NCBI GenBank assembly: GCA_019415925.1
Contig: DXYG01000060.1
Location: 1-16,000 of the forward strand
DNA: 16,000 nucleotides
Source: Clostridiales bacterium
GTDB taxonomy: Bacteria > Bacillota > Clostridia > Oscillospirales > Acutalibacteraceae
Direction: 5' to 3'
Below the pieces are notes generated by a model, which worked only from the letters and a program-made list of their open reading frames with translations, was not told the origin of the DNA and did not search any database. Position 1 is the stretch's first letter, and the number at the start of each line of letters is the position of its first letter. Of this stretch, positions 1 to 7,047 are shown in pieces. The position numbers were made by a program, and so were the translations under genes.

Positions 1-9
1 GCACTCGAC

Positions 10-85
10 TGGAGCTGAAGAAGGGACTTGAACCCTCGACCTACTGATTACGAATCAGTTGCGCTACCAACTGCGCTACTCCAGC
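10..85 (-). tRNA. tRNA-Thr (anticodon CGU)
   Basis: Read on the reverse strand this folds into a complete 76-nt cloverleaf. The acceptor stem is GCTGGAG/CTTCAGC (one G-U pair), the D stem GCGC/GCGC, and the anticodon stem ACTGA/TCAGT around loop TTCGTAA. The T arm is GAGGG-TTCAAGT-CCCTT. The discriminator base is T and the CCA end is encoded (forward positions 10-12). The anticodon CGT lies at forward positions 50-52 and reads ACG threonine codons. No defect is visible. Confidence 0.96.
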
Positions 86-111
86 AAATAAATTTTAATC
101 ACATAACTAAT

Positions 112-140
112 ATTATATATTAGTTTTCAAAAAATTTCAA
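112..140 (-). promoter_or_regulatory. Promoter of the tRNA-Thr gene
   Basis: On the reverse strand a TTGAAA -35 box (forward 135-140) and a perfect TATAAT -10 box (forward 112-117) are separated by 17 bp. Transcription would begin about 20 nt before the mature tRNA 5' end at position 85. The spacing and position fit a sigma-70/SigA promoter well. Confidence 0.75.
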
Positions 141-331
141 TACCTTTCAGCTAATATTTTTTTGCAGGAAAAATCATTTTTACATAAATTGCGCTTTGTC
201 GGGCAAATTTAAAATGTGAAGGTCATAGAAAAAATACTTTGTGAATAATAATAACATTTGTAGAAAATGCTAAGAAAATGTATTATAATGTAATAAGAGT
301 TGTGACTCAATTTATTATAGGACGTGAAATT

Positions 332-718
332 ATGCCGAAAAGGAAATGCAGTAATGTAAATCAATCCTTTGGTAAAAATCTTGTTAAATATAGAAAGCTC
401 TGCGGTTTTACTCAGCAGGATATCGCCGATATTCTCAACCTCAACCGCACCACTTACACAAAGTATGAAACGGGTGTTTCCGAGCCGAGTTTTGAAATTC
501 TCAAAAAAATTGTAGCAATTTACGGCGTTGATGTCAACGCAATTTTAGGTCAGGAAAATTTTGAAAAAAATCTGCACGACTTTGTAATGCCGATGTATAA
601 CCTTACTGATTCTGAGCGTGAGCTGGTCGGAATCTACCGTATGCTTTCTGATGAGGAAAAGCAGGAGCTTATGAACAAGGCAAGAGAGATTAAGAATATA
701 AAAAATAATAATTTTTAA
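332..718 (+). CDS. XRE-family helix-turn-helix transcriptional regulator
   Basis: A 128-aa protein starting MPKRKC. Residues about 13-68 form a Cro/C1-type helix-turn-helix: FGKNLVKYRKLCGFTQQ, then DIADILNLNRTTYTKYETG, then SEPSFEILKKIVAIYGV, the usual five-helix pattern. The C-terminal part (LTDSERELVGIYRMLSDEEK) is an acidic helical tail common in small clostridial XRE regulators. An upstream in-frame ATG at 278 would overlap a TATAAT box at 284-289. ATG 332, with a weak AGGA site at 319-322, is therefore preferred. The gene is alone between a divergent tRNA and the rpsO promoter, and its target is unknown. Whether it controls rpsO cannot be told from sequence. Confidence 0.85.
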   Translation: MPKRKCSNVNQSFGKNLVKYRKLCGFTQQDIADILNLNRTTYTKYETGVSEPSFEILKKIVAIYGVDVNAILGQENFEKNLHDFVMPMYNLTDSERELVGIYRMLSDEEKQELMNKAREIKNIKNNNF

Positions 719-728
719 TTTAAAATAC

Positions 729-757
729 TTTACATTTCGAGCTTGATGTGCTACAAT
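729..757 (+). promoter_or_regulatory. rpsO promoter with extended -10
   Basis: TTTACA (729-734) and TACAAT (752-757) are separated by exactly 17 bp, with a TG dinucleotide at 749-750 giving an extended -10. It lies just past the XRE stop codon and about 10-20 nt before the structured rpsO leader, so the transcript would begin around 764. Confidence 0.8.
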
Positions 758-774
758 GTAACAGTTGACCCATA

Positions 775-862
775 CCTCGGAGCAGGGGTTAAGCCGCAGA
801 GCGGAGTTTCACAGCCCTGTCCTGAGATATAGCCTTACGGCTTTGGGCTTCAAATATTATAA
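775..862 (+). promoter_or_regulatory. Structured 5' leader of rpsO (candidate S15 autoregulatory element)
   Basis: Positions 776-787 pair with 815-826 over 12 positions (one mismatch, two or three G-U pairs). Inside is a CCGC-AGA-GCGG hairpin (794-804). A second hairpin, AGCC-TTAC-GGCT, sits at 831-842. AAGCC at 791-795 can instead pair with GGCTT at 846-850, giving a pseudoknot or a switch between two states. The leader ends right before the Shine-Dalgarno AAGGTGG (863-869). Established knowledge: S15 represses its own translation through structured rpsO leaders in several bacterial groups. The assignment here rests on position and structure only; I cannot match it to a named Rfam family. 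Confidence 0.6.
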
Positions 863-876
863 AAGGTGGAATAAAA

Positions 877-1140
877 ATGTTAAAAGAAGAAAAGCAGGCT
901 ATTATGGCTGAATACGCTACTCACGAGGGCGACACAGGTTCTCCCGAGGTTCAGATTGCACTTCTCACAAAGAGAATCAACGACCTTACAGAGCACCTCA
1001 AGGTTCACAAGAAGGACCACCACAGCAGACGCGGTCTTCTTAAGATGGTTGGTCAGAGAAGAAGCCTTCTCGCTTACCTCACAAAGGTAGACATTGAAAG
1101 ATACCGTTCTATTATCGCAAGACTCGGTATCCGTAAGTAA
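877..1140 (+). CDS. rpsO: 30S ribosomal protein S15
   Basis: An 87-aa protein of normal length for S15. It carries the family's hallmark segments: an N-terminal helix, THEGDTGSPEVQIALLTKRI, the 16S-binding LTEHLKVHKKDHHSRRGLL, and the C-terminal RRSLLAYLTKVDIERYRSII-xxLGIRK. S15 is a primary binder of the central domain of 16S rRNA during 30S assembly. The start is fixed by AAGGTGG (863-869), 7 nt before ATG. The next gene on the strand is pnp, the conserved bacterial rpsO-pnp order, with a 200-bp gap filled by RNA hairpins. Confidence 0.98.
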   Translation: MLKEEKQAIMAEYATHEGDTGSPEVQIALLTKRINDLTEHLKVHKKDHHSRRGLLKMVGQRRSLLAYLTKVDIERYRSIIARLGIRK

Positions 1141-1152
1141 TTTTGCATTCAC

Positions 1153-1174
1153 AGGGCAAGCGCAAGCTTGCCCT
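1153..1174 (+). terminator. GCAA-capped hairpin after rpsO
   Basis: AGGGCAAGC and GCTTGCCCT form a perfect 9-bp stem closed by a GCAA (GNRA) tetraloop, 12 nt after the rpsO stop. No real T-run follows (AAATTCGGTTTATT), so it is a weak terminator at best. It could instead protect the rpsO 3' end or act as a processing site in an rpsO-pnp transcript. Confidence 0.55.
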
Positions 1175-1188
1175 AAATTCGGTTTATT

Positions 1189-1301
1189 GCGGGATTTTTA
1201 TTTGCTGTTTTTTAGCGGTAAAACGATTGAATAAGATGCTGAATAATTCGTAATTTACGGTTGTTCAATGGTTTTATTGCTAAATCGGCGTAAAATCCCG
1301 C
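1189..1301 (+). promoter_or_regulatory. Long imperfect hairpin between rpsO and pnp
   Basis: A 113-nt inverted repeat. The outer arms GCGGGATTTT (1189-1198) and AAAATCCCGC (1292-1301) are perfect. The inner arms 1213-1231 and 1264-1282 pair at 18 of 19 positions, two of them G-U. An asymmetric internal loop separates the two helices, and the central ~32 nt can fold further. The element ends 40 nt before the pnp start. A smaller hairpin, GAAGC-TAAA-GCTTC (1313-1326), precedes the pnp ribosome site. In E. coli a long hairpin in this same intergenic position is cut by RNase III and drives PNPase autoregulation. An equivalent role here is inference. A MITE-like insertion is the main alternative, but I see no clear target-site duplication. 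Confidence 0.7.
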
Positions 1302-1341
1302 TTGAATACACAGAAGCTAAAGCTTCGGAAAGGATTTTACA

Positions 1342-3561
1342 ATGAATAAAATGATGACTTTTGACAAGTACAGAGTATTTGAAACAGAGTTTGCAGGCAG
1401 AACTTTAAAGGTTGAAACAGGCAAAATGACTCAGCTTGCAAACGGTGCGTGCCTTGTGCACTACGGCGACACAACCGTTCACGTTGCAGTTACCGCATCT
1501 CCAAAGCCCAGAGAGGGCGTTGACTTTTTCCCGCTCTCCGTTGACTATGAGGAGAAGATGTACGCCGTGGGCAAAATACCCGGCTCGTATCTCAAGAGAG
1601 AGGGCAGACCTTCTGAAAAGGCTATCCTTACAAGCCGTGTAATTGACCGTCCGATTCGCCCTCTTTTTGACAAGAGTATGCGCAACGACGTTTCAATTGT
1701 CTGCACGGTTATGAGCGTTGACCCCGACTGCCAGCCTGAAATCGTGGCTATGATAGGTGCGTCAATTGCAATTTCAATTTCCGATGTTCCGTGGAACGGT
1801 CCTATCTCGGGCTGTTCGGTTGGTATGATTGACGGTGAGTTCATCATTAACCCTACTGAGGAGCAGAGAAAGATTTCAAAAATGGCTACAACCGTTGCTT
1901 CAACAAGCTCAAGAATCGCTATGATTGAAGCAGGTGCAGACTGCGTTTCCGACGAGGAAATGTACAACGCTATTATGGCCGGTCACGAGGCTAACCAGCC
2001 GATTATTGAGTTTATTGAGAAGATTAAGGCTGAAATCGGCAAGCCGAAGTTTGAGTTTGCAAGTCTTGAGCCTGAACACGATATGTTCGAGGCAATCAAG
2101 GCATTTGCTGAGGAGGACGTAAAGCTCGCTCTTGATACAGACGATAAGACTGTCCGTGACGAAAGATTAAAGCCAATCTACGAAAAGGTACACGAGAAGT
2201 TTGACGAAATCTATCCCGAAAGCGAAGCACTTATCGACGAGTGCCTCTACAAGACTCAGAAGTTCATTGTTCGCCGCTGGCTGCTTGACGAGCAGAAGCG
2301 TGTTGACGGCAGAGGTATGGACGACATTCGTCCTCTCGCTTCTGAGGTTAACGTAATTCCCAGAGTTCACGGTTCGGGTATGTTCACAAGAGGTCAGACT
2401 CAGGTTCTCACAATTGCAACGCTCGGTCCCGTATCGGACAAGCAGCTGCTTGACGGTATCGACGGCGAAACCGAGAAGAGATATATCCACCACTACAACT
2501 TCCCGAGCTACTCGGTTGGCGAAACAAAGCCAAGCCGTGGTCCGGGCAGACGTGAAATCGGTCACGGTGCACTTGCAGAACGTGCTCTCGTTCCCGTAAT
2601 TCCGCCCGTTGAGGAGTTCCCCTACGCATTAAGACTTGTTTCCGAGGTTCTCTCATCAAACGGCTCAACCTCACAGGGCTCAATCTGCGGCTCAACACTT
2701 GCACTTATGGACGCAGGCGTTCCGATTAAGGAACCGGTTGCAGGTATTTCCTGCGGTCTTATCACAGAGGGCGAGCGCTGGATGACAATGGTTGACATTC
2801 AGGGACTCGAGGACTTCTTCGGCGATATGGACTTCAAGGTTGCAGGTACTCACACAGGTATCACAGCAATTCAGATGGACTTAAAAATCAGCGGTCTTAC
2901 ACCCGAAATGGTTAAGGAAGCTCTTGAAAAAACTCACAAGGCTCGTAACTATATTCTCGACGAGGTTATGCTCAAGGCTATCGCAGAGCCCAGACCTGAG
3001 CTTTCTGAGTACGCTCCCAAGATGTTCACAACCTCAATTCCTGCCGACAAAATCAGCGAGGTTATCGGCAAGAGCGGTAAGGTTATCAAGGAAATTCAGG
3101 CTGAATGTGATGTTAAGGTTGACATTGAAGAGGACGGCGAACTCGGTCAGGTATTCGTATCAGGTCTTGACAGCGACAAGTGCAAGCGTGCAATTGAGAT
3201 CATCAACACAATCGCAGTTGACCCTGAGCCGGGCGCAATGTACCTCGGCAAGGTTACACGCATTATGGACTTTGGCGCATTTGTTGAAATTGCACCGGGC
3301 AAGGAAGGACTTGTTCACGTTTCACAGCTTGACGTTAAGCGCACAGAGAATGTAACCGACGTTGTGAACGTAGGCGACATTATCCGTGTAAAGGTTATGG
3401 AAATTGACGACAAGGGCAGACTCAACCTCTCACGCCGTCAGGTACTCATCGACGTTGACGGACTCACCCCCGAAAACGACCCCGAGGGCGACAGAGGTTC
3501 ACGTCCGCGCAGAACAAACAATGACCGCAGAGGTAACTTCAACCGCAATAACAGAAAATAA
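1342..3561 (+). CDS. pnp: Polyribonucleotide nucleotidyltransferase (PNPase)
   Basis: A 739-aa 3'-5' phosphorolytic exoribonuclease, full length. Domain order: first RNase PH-like domain (about 1-150), all-helical linker (about 155-235), second catalytic RNase PH-like domain (about 320-540), KH domain (about 560-620, GKSG loop at 576-579), S1 domain (about 630-695, starting GAMYLGKVTRIMDFGAFVE). An Arg/Asn-rich tail of about 40 residues follows. The two metal-binding aspartates of the DxxxxxD motif (equivalent to E. coli D486 and D492) are present as D491 and D497 in EDFFGDMDFKVAG. ATG 1342 has AAAGGA about 8 nt upstream. It degrades RNA and is commonly a degradosome component. Its mRNA leader holds long hairpins suggestive of autoregulation. 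Confidence 0.98.
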   Translation: MNKMMTFDKYRVFETEFAGRTLKVETGKMTQLANGACLVHYGDTTVHVAVTASPKPREGVDFFPLSVDYEEKMYAVGKIPGSYLKREGRPSEKAILTSRVIDRPIRPLFDKSMRNDVSIVCTVMSVDPDCQPEIVAMIGASIAISISDVPWNGPISGCSVGMIDGEFIINPTEEQRKISKMATTVASTSSRIAMIEAGADCVSDEEMYNAIMAGHEANQPIIEFIEKIKAEIGKPKFEFASLEPEHDMFEAIKAFAEEDVKLALDTDDKTVRDERLKPIYEKVHEKFDEIYPESEALIDECLYKTQKFIVRRWLLDEQKRVDGRGMDDIRPLASEVNVIPRVHGSGMFTRGQTQVLTIATLGPVSDKQLLDGIDGETEKRYIHHYNFPSYSVGETKPSRGPGRREIGHGALAERALVPVIPPVEEFPYALRLVSEVLSSNGSTSQGSICGSTLALMDAGVPIKEPVAGISCGLITEGERWMTMVDIQGLEDFFGDMDFKVAGTHTGITAIQMDLKISGLTPEMVKEALEKTHKARNYILDEVMLKAIAEPRPELSEYAPKMFTTSIPADKISEVIGKSGKVIKEIQAECDVKVDIEEDGELGQVFVSGLDSDKCKRAIEIINTIAVDPEPGAMYLGKVTRIMDFGAFVEIAPGKEGLVHVSQLDVKRTENVTDVVNVGDIIRVKVMEIDDKGRLNLSRRQVLIDVDGLTPENDPEGDRGSRPRRTNNDRRGNFNRNNRK

Positions 3562-3575
3562 TTTTTAAAATTATG

Positions 3576-3620
3576 ACAGGCGTTCAGTCAATTGCAGATT
3601 GAACGCCTGTTTGGTACTTT
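3576..3620 (+). terminator. Terminator-like hairpin after pnp
   Basis: ACAGGCGTTCA (3576-3586) and TGAACGCCTGT (3600-3610) form a perfect 11-bp stem starting 15 nt after the pnp stop. The following tract TTGGTACTTT is a poor U-run, so termination may be partial or the hairpin may serve as a 3' stabiliser. Confidence 0.7.
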
Positions 3621-3643
3621 AAAACATAATTTGTCGAGTGCCT

Positions 3644-3712
3644 GCAGGGACACCCTGCTGATTCGCCTGTGGCGGCTTCGCCGCTAAATTCTGTTTTTTC
3701 TTAGAAAAAACA
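3644..3712 (+). repeat. Cluster of three small hairpins
   Basis: Three consecutive inverted repeats: GCAGGG-ACA-CCCTGC (3644-3658), GCGGC-TTC-GCCGC (around 3672-3684), and TGTTTTTTC-TTA-GAAAAAACA (3692-3712). They sit exactly where the N-terminal part of the following acetyltransferase should be. The composition suggests a small intergenic repeat element. Copy number elsewhere in the genome cannot be seen from here. Confidence 0.55.
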
Positions 3713-4042
3713 TGGAATATAATTTGCAATGACGAAAATCATCATATTATTGTTTGCGAGGTTGACGGCAAAATTGTTTCTTCCTGCGTGTGCGTGATTG
3801 TTCCGAATCTTACACGAAATATCCGTCCCTATGCTTTTATAGAAAATGTGGTTACTCACGCTGATTACAGAGGTAAAGGTTACGCAACAGCCTGCCTTAA
3901 CTATGCAAAGGAACTTGCACAGAAAACTGATTGCTACAAAATGATGTTGCTCACTGGCTCAAAGAACGATAAAACTTTAGACTTTTATAAAAAAGCAGGC
4001 TACAATTCAGAAAATAAAACTGCTTTTATTCAATGGTTATAG
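3710..4042 (+). pseudogene. GNAT N-acetyltransferase, N-terminally truncated
   Basis: The C-terminal two thirds of a GNAT acetyltransferase: an IIVCEVDGKIVSS strand region, then ENVVTHADYRGKGYATACL (the acetyl-CoA binding motif with R-G-x-G-Y/A), then LLTGSKNDKTLDFYKKAGY. Coding-like sequence in frame extends upstream from the nominal GTG at 3788 to about 3710 (TWNIICNDENHHIIVCEVDG). No start codon or ribosome site serves that longer frame. The usual first ~60 residues are replaced by the hairpin cluster at 3644-3712. The downstream deformylase begins 10 nt after its stop, so the pair was probably an operon. Substrate unknown. It is probably inactive, since part of the fold is missing. Confidence 0.75.
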
Positions 4043-4052
4043 GGAGAAAATT

Positions 4053-4463
4053 ATGATAAAGGAAGTTATACACGACCCGATATTTCTTTCGCAAAAATCG
4101 GAAACAGCATCAAATTCAGATTTGCCTGTTGCAAAAGATTTGCTCGATACCCTGATAGCAAATAAGGAAAACTGCGTAGGTATGGCGGCGAATATGATAG
4201 GAGTTAAGAAGAGGATAATTGTTTTTGACAACGGAGGCTTGATTATGACGATGTTCAATCCTGAAATTATCAGTAAATCAGGTGAGTATGAAACAGAAGA
4301 AGGCTGTTTGTCACTATCGGGCGTGCGCAGAACAAAACGTTATCAGACTGTTAAGGTCAGATATCAGGATATGTCTTTTAAGATATGTCAGCAGACATTC
4401 ACAGGTTGGACAGCGCAGATTTTGCAACACGAAATAGACCATTGTAACGGTATATTGATTTAA
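4053..4463 (+). CDS. def: Peptide deformylase (short clostridial type)
   Basis: A 136-aa metalloenzyme that removes the formyl group from nascent N-terminal fMet. The three deformylase motifs are visible: motif I as GMAANMIG (residues about 43-50, with M in place of the usual Q), motif II as EGCLSL (metal-ligand Cys), and motif III as QHEIDH (the two metal-ligand His plus the catalytic Glu). The protein is shorter than E. coli Def (about 169 aa), as is usual for this clostridial subgroup, which I recall also having M in motif I. The start is supported by AGGGAG just upstream of ATG 4053. It follows the truncated GNAT gene by 10 nt. It is probably not the only deformylase in the genome; that is inference. 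Confidence 0.92.
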   Translation: MIKEVIHDPIFLSQKSETASNSDLPVAKDLLDTLIANKENCVGMAANMIGVKKRIIVFDNGGLIMTMFNPEIISKSGEYETEEGCLSLSGVRRTKRYQTVKVRYQDMSFKICQQTFTGWTAQILQHEIDHCNGILI

Positions 4464-4476
4464 GACGCCACTTTAG

Positions 4477-4575
4477 AATATAAAACCGCAAAAACGAGCT
4501 TTCAATGAAGTCCGGACTCTTTATGCGAGGGACAAACTTAGTGTTTATGAAATGATAAATTCAGCGAAGTTATAG
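4477..4575 (+). other. Coding-like remnant before the WYL genes
   Basis: A 32-codon open stretch without a start codon (bounded by TAG at 4474) reads like real protein: KRAFNEVRTLYARDKLS, then VYEMINSAKL, then stop. It ends immediately before the WYL gene's ribosome site and may be the tail of a lost gene. Around 4509-4518 is a perfect palindrome, AGTCCGGACT, which could alternatively be an operator. I do not recognise the family. Confidence 0.3.
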
Positions 4576-4586
4576 GAGGGGATACT

Positions 4587-5831
4587 GTGGCATACAATGA
4601 GCTGATTAAAAATTTTTCAAAAGTCCGTGAATACATAAGTCAGTTTTTTATCTACGGCTTTAAAAGCAGAAATGAGTATGATTCCAAAAGCGCAAGAAGC
4701 TATGACAACGAGCGGAGAAGAATTGAAAGCTGGCTCGGCGAATATATGTCATTTCGTCAGAATTCCGACGGTAAGAATGTCTTTTTTGCAGTTGACAGCA
4801 GAAGTATTCCGTCAAATCCTCTCTACAATATTTTCAAGGCAAAAAGTTTTACTTCAAATGACATAACTCTGCATTTCTGTATTCTTGATATGCTCGTTGA
4901 CTTTGACGGGCTTTCCGCAGGCGATATTGCAGAAAAGCTTTCGGATGAATATTTCAGCGCATTTGACAACAGCACTTATCCCGATTTATCAACAATACGG
5001 AAAAAGCTAAAGGAATATGAAAAGCTCGGTATTCTCAAAAGCAGAAAACAGGGTAATCAGGTTTTATACAGCAGAAATGAGTCAGATGTACCGCTTGACA
5101 AATGGAGCGACGCAATAAAATTTTTCTCGGAAGTTTTACCGCTTGGCGTGGTAGGCTCATATTTTCTTGACAAGCAGGATAACAAAGAAAGAATATTCAG
5201 CTTTAAGCACCACTACATACTCCATACGCTCGAAAGCGAAGTTCTTTATTCTTTGCTTTGCGCAATTACAGATGAGCTTAATGTTAACCTTGAAATTGTT
5301 TCGTTGCGCAGTCAAAGAATTTCAGTCCATAAAGCAGTGCCGTTGCAGATAAGAATAAGTACTCGCAGCGGCAGAAGATATTTGCTGTTTTGGCACATAA
5401 ATCTCAGAAGAATGATGATTTTCCGACTTGACAGCATAAAGAGCGTAAAGCTTTTGGATAAGGCGGAAAATATTGAAAAACTCAGAGAAAGCGCAAAGCG
5501 TTTTGACAGTCACCTTTGGGGAGTATCCTCGGGAAATGACCACTCCCTCGACCACGTTGAAATGACTGTTTTCGTCGGCGAAAATGAGGAATATATAATA
5601 AACAGGCTTGAACGTGAAAAGCGTAACGGAAAAATAATTCCCATTGACAGTCACCACTTTAAATTTGTTACAGATGTTTATGACGCTGTTGAAATGCTGC
5701 CTTGGATTCGCACGTTTACAGGAAGAATTACAAAGCTGACGAGCACAAATTCAACATTGCTTGAAACCTTTAACGAGGATTTAAAGGCTATGCAGTTTAT
5801 GTACGGGGGTGATGAAAATGCTGTTCAGTGA
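4587..5831 (+). CDS. WYL-domain transcriptional regulator (first of a pair)
   Basis: A 414-aa protein starting at GTG 4587, 5 nt after a strong AGGAGGGG site (4574-4581). Residues about 85-165 look like a winged helix-turn-helix (ITLHFCILDMLVDFDGLS, then DLSTIRKKLKEYEKLGILKS). Residues about 230-295 fit a WYL domain: VPLQIRISTRSGRRYLLFWH, then RRMMIFRLDSIKSVKLL, matching the P-x-L ... G-x-x-YL ... F-x-LDRI pattern. WYL domains bind nucleic-acid or nucleotide ligands and usually control defence or stress genes. The next gene is a second WYL protein overlapping by 14 nt. The pair lies directly upstream of a structured-RNA array and a Ro-like gene, so control of that array is the natural guess. 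Confidence 0.8.
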   Translation: MAYNELIKNFSKVREYISQFFIYGFKSRNEYDSKSARSYDNERRRIESWLGEYMSFRQNSDGKNVFFAVDSRSIPSNPLYNIFKAKSFTSNDITLHFCILDMLVDFDGLSAGDIAEKLSDEYFSAFDNSTYPDLSTIRKKLKEYEKLGILKSRKQGNQVLYSRNESDVPLDKWSDAIKFFSEVLPLGVVGSYFLDKQDNKERIFSFKHHYILHTLESEVLYSLLCAITDELNVNLEIVSLRSQRISVHKAVPLQIRISTRSGRRYLLFWHINLRRMMIFRLDSIKSVKLLDKAENIEKLRESAKRFDSHLWGVSSGNDHSLDHVEMTVFVGENEEYIINRLEREKRNGKIIPIDSHHFKFVTDVYDAVEMLPWIRTFTGRITKLTSTNSTLLETFNEDLKAMQFMYGGDENAVQ

Positions 5832-6726
5832 GGTTTACGGAAGCTACTTTAATGTGGTTGCAAAGGTGATTGAGCAGGCAATAGACGGAACTCTTACCGA
5901 CAAAAGCCTGTATGAAATTGTGAGTAAAAATGCATTCTCAGAAAGCGTTATGAATATACCGGCGGCACTGAAAAGCGGTGAATGGAAGCTGATAACGCCC
6001 GAATACAAAACGCCGATTAAGCACAAGCCGACAATGCCGCTTACTACGCTTGAAAAAAGGTGGCTTAAATCATTGCTTGACGACCCGAGAATAAAGCTTT
6101 TTGACGTAAATGTAAGGGGACTTGAAAACGTTGAGCCGCTTTATAATCGTGATACCTTTGTTTATTTTGATAAATACAGCGACGGAGATGACTTTGAAAA
6201 TCCTGAATATATAAAGAATTTCAGGACTGTTTTAAATGCGATAAAAGAAAAAAGAAAGCTTGCAATACGCTTTGAATCGCACAGGGGAAAAGTGTTTACT
6301 TTATGCGTTATCCCTCACAGACTTGAGTATTCGCAAAAGGACGATAAGTTCAGGCTTATAGGTGTGACATCACGTGATACCCTCATAATAAATCTTGCGA
6401 GAATAACAAAATGCAGTATGTCTGAAAAGTACCGTAAGTTTGAGGACAGAGAAGAAAAACGCAGGCTTGACTCACTGGTGCTTGAGCTTACAGACGAACG
6501 CAACGCACTTGAAAGGGTGATGCACCATTTTTCGTATCTTAAAAAGGAAACGGAAAGGCTTGATGATAAGCACTACCGCATAACCCTTGAATACGATAGA
6601 GATGATGAAACGGAAATTTTAATCAGGGTTTTATCGTTCGGACCTATGGTAAAGGTTGTTTCACCGCAGAGCTTTATAAATAAGCTGAAAAACAGAATAA
6701 ATAAACAGATAAGTTGCGAATTTTAA
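5818..6726 (+). CDS. WYL-domain protein (second of a pair)
   Basis: A 302-aa protein. The start is taken at ATG 5818 (MLFSEVYGSYFN) because GGGGGTG at 5805-5811 sits 6 nt upstream; ATG 5812 and GTG 5809 are in frame. It overlaps the first WYL gene by 14 nt, indicating translational coupling. The WYL-like segment is at residues about 145-205: KRKLAIRFESHRGKVFTL, then VIPHRLEYS, then KFRLIGVTSRDTLIINLARI. A C-terminal region (about 255-300) resembles the WYL C-terminal extension. No helix-turn-helix was recognised at its N-terminus, so it may act as a heteromeric ligand-sensing partner of the first protein; that is inference. Confidence 0.75.
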   Translation: MLFSEVYGSYFNVVAKVIEQAIDGTLTDKSLYEIVSKNAFSESVMNIPAALKSGEWKLITPEYKTPIKHKPTMPLTTLEKRWLKSLLDDPRIKLFDVNVRGLENVEPLYNRDTFVYFDKYSDGDDFENPEYIKNFRTVLNAIKEKRKLAIRFESHRGKVFTLCVIPHRLEYSQKDDKFRLIGVTSRDTLIINLARITKCSMSEKYRKFEDREEKRRLDSLVLELTDERNALERVMHHFSYLKKETERLDDKHYRITLEYDRDDETEILIRVLSFGPMVKVVSPQSFINKLKNRINKQISCEF

Positions 6727-6745
6727 TAAGTTCGCAACTTTTTTT
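6711..6745 (+). terminator. Terminator of the WYL operon
   Basis: AAGTTGCGAA (6711-6720) and TTCGCAACTT (6731-6740) form a perfect 10-bp stem with a T-run ending at 6745. The second WYL gene's stop codon (6724-6726) lies in the loop, so the terminator is built into the gene end. It separates the WYL transcript from the RNA array. Confidence 0.9.
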
Positions 6746-6767
6746 CCACGATTTTCCTGAAAGCCCT

Positions 6768-6776
6768 TGCTATAAT
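6768..6776 (+). promoter_or_regulatory. Extended -10 promoter of the RNA array
   Basis: TGC followed by a perfect TATAAT (6771-6776) lies 26 nt after the WYL terminator T-run and about 10 nt before the first RNA unit. No good -35 box is visible at 16-18 bp, which suggests dependence on the extended -10 or on an activator. The neighbouring WYL proteins are the obvious candidates. Confidence 0.65.
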
Positions 6777-6785
6777 AAAGACACA

Positions 6786-6889
6786 AAAGCACAGACAGCA
6801 AATTTTCAGTGACATGAAAAAAGATTAATTTTCAAATCTACTTCAGGAGCACGCACCCAAAATATGTTTTGGAATGGAACTTGTGCTTT
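6786..6889 (+). ncRNA. Array RNA unit A (Y RNA-like candidate)
   Basis: The closing stem AAAGCAC (6786-6792) pairs perfectly with GTGCTTT (6883-6889). Two nt later comes the array heptamer ACAGCAA (6795-6801), and after the stem a GTAAG tail. Inside, TGAAAA (6815-6820) can pair either with TTTTCA upstream (6803-6808) or TTTTCA downstream (6829-6834), giving mutually exclusive hairpins. A further hairpin is CCAAAA-TATG-TTTTGG (6857-6872). It is the first unit after the promoter. Assignment as RNA rests on the shared plan with the later units; it does not look coding. Confidence 0.65.
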
Positions 6890-6893
6890 GTAA

Positions 6894-7036
6894 GGCGTTA
6901 TCCGAAAGGAATATACCTTTTGCGGCGTGGGCAATTGCAGCCCATTCCCTGCAATTTTTAAGGTGTATTCCACAGCAACAAACAGAATGCCGATATGTAA
7001 TACATTCGGAGGTATACGTATCTTGAAGATAACGCC
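6894..7036 (+). ncRNA. Array RNA unit B (long variant)
   Basis: GGCGTTATC (6894-6902) pairs perfectly with GATAACGCC (7028-7036) over 143 nt. Within it GGAATATACC (6909-6918) pairs with GGTGTATTCC (6962-6971), enclosing AATTGCAG/CTGCAATT arms. ACAGCAA occurs once (6972-6978), directly after this inner helix rather than after the outer one. A hairpin from CCGA to TCGG lies around 6991-7010. It shares the heptamer and the closing-stem design but has a different architecture from the other units, so it may be a composite of two. Confidence 0.55.
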
Positions 7037-7047
7037 TGAATTAAAAT

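Noticed and set aside
278..331. Upstream start for the XRE regulator
   Set aside because: The ATG at 278 lies before and across a TATAAT box, and its extra residues (MYYNVIRVVTQFIIG) do not resemble the family; ATG 332 fits better.
880..1152. 90-aa reverse-strand ORF opposite rpsO
   Set aside because: It is a shadow of the highly conserved S15 coding sequence.
1189..1301. Intrinsic terminator of rpsO
   Set aside because: The hairpin is far too long, and no U-run follows its 3' arm (TTGAATACAC); a processing or regulatory element, or a MITE, fits better.
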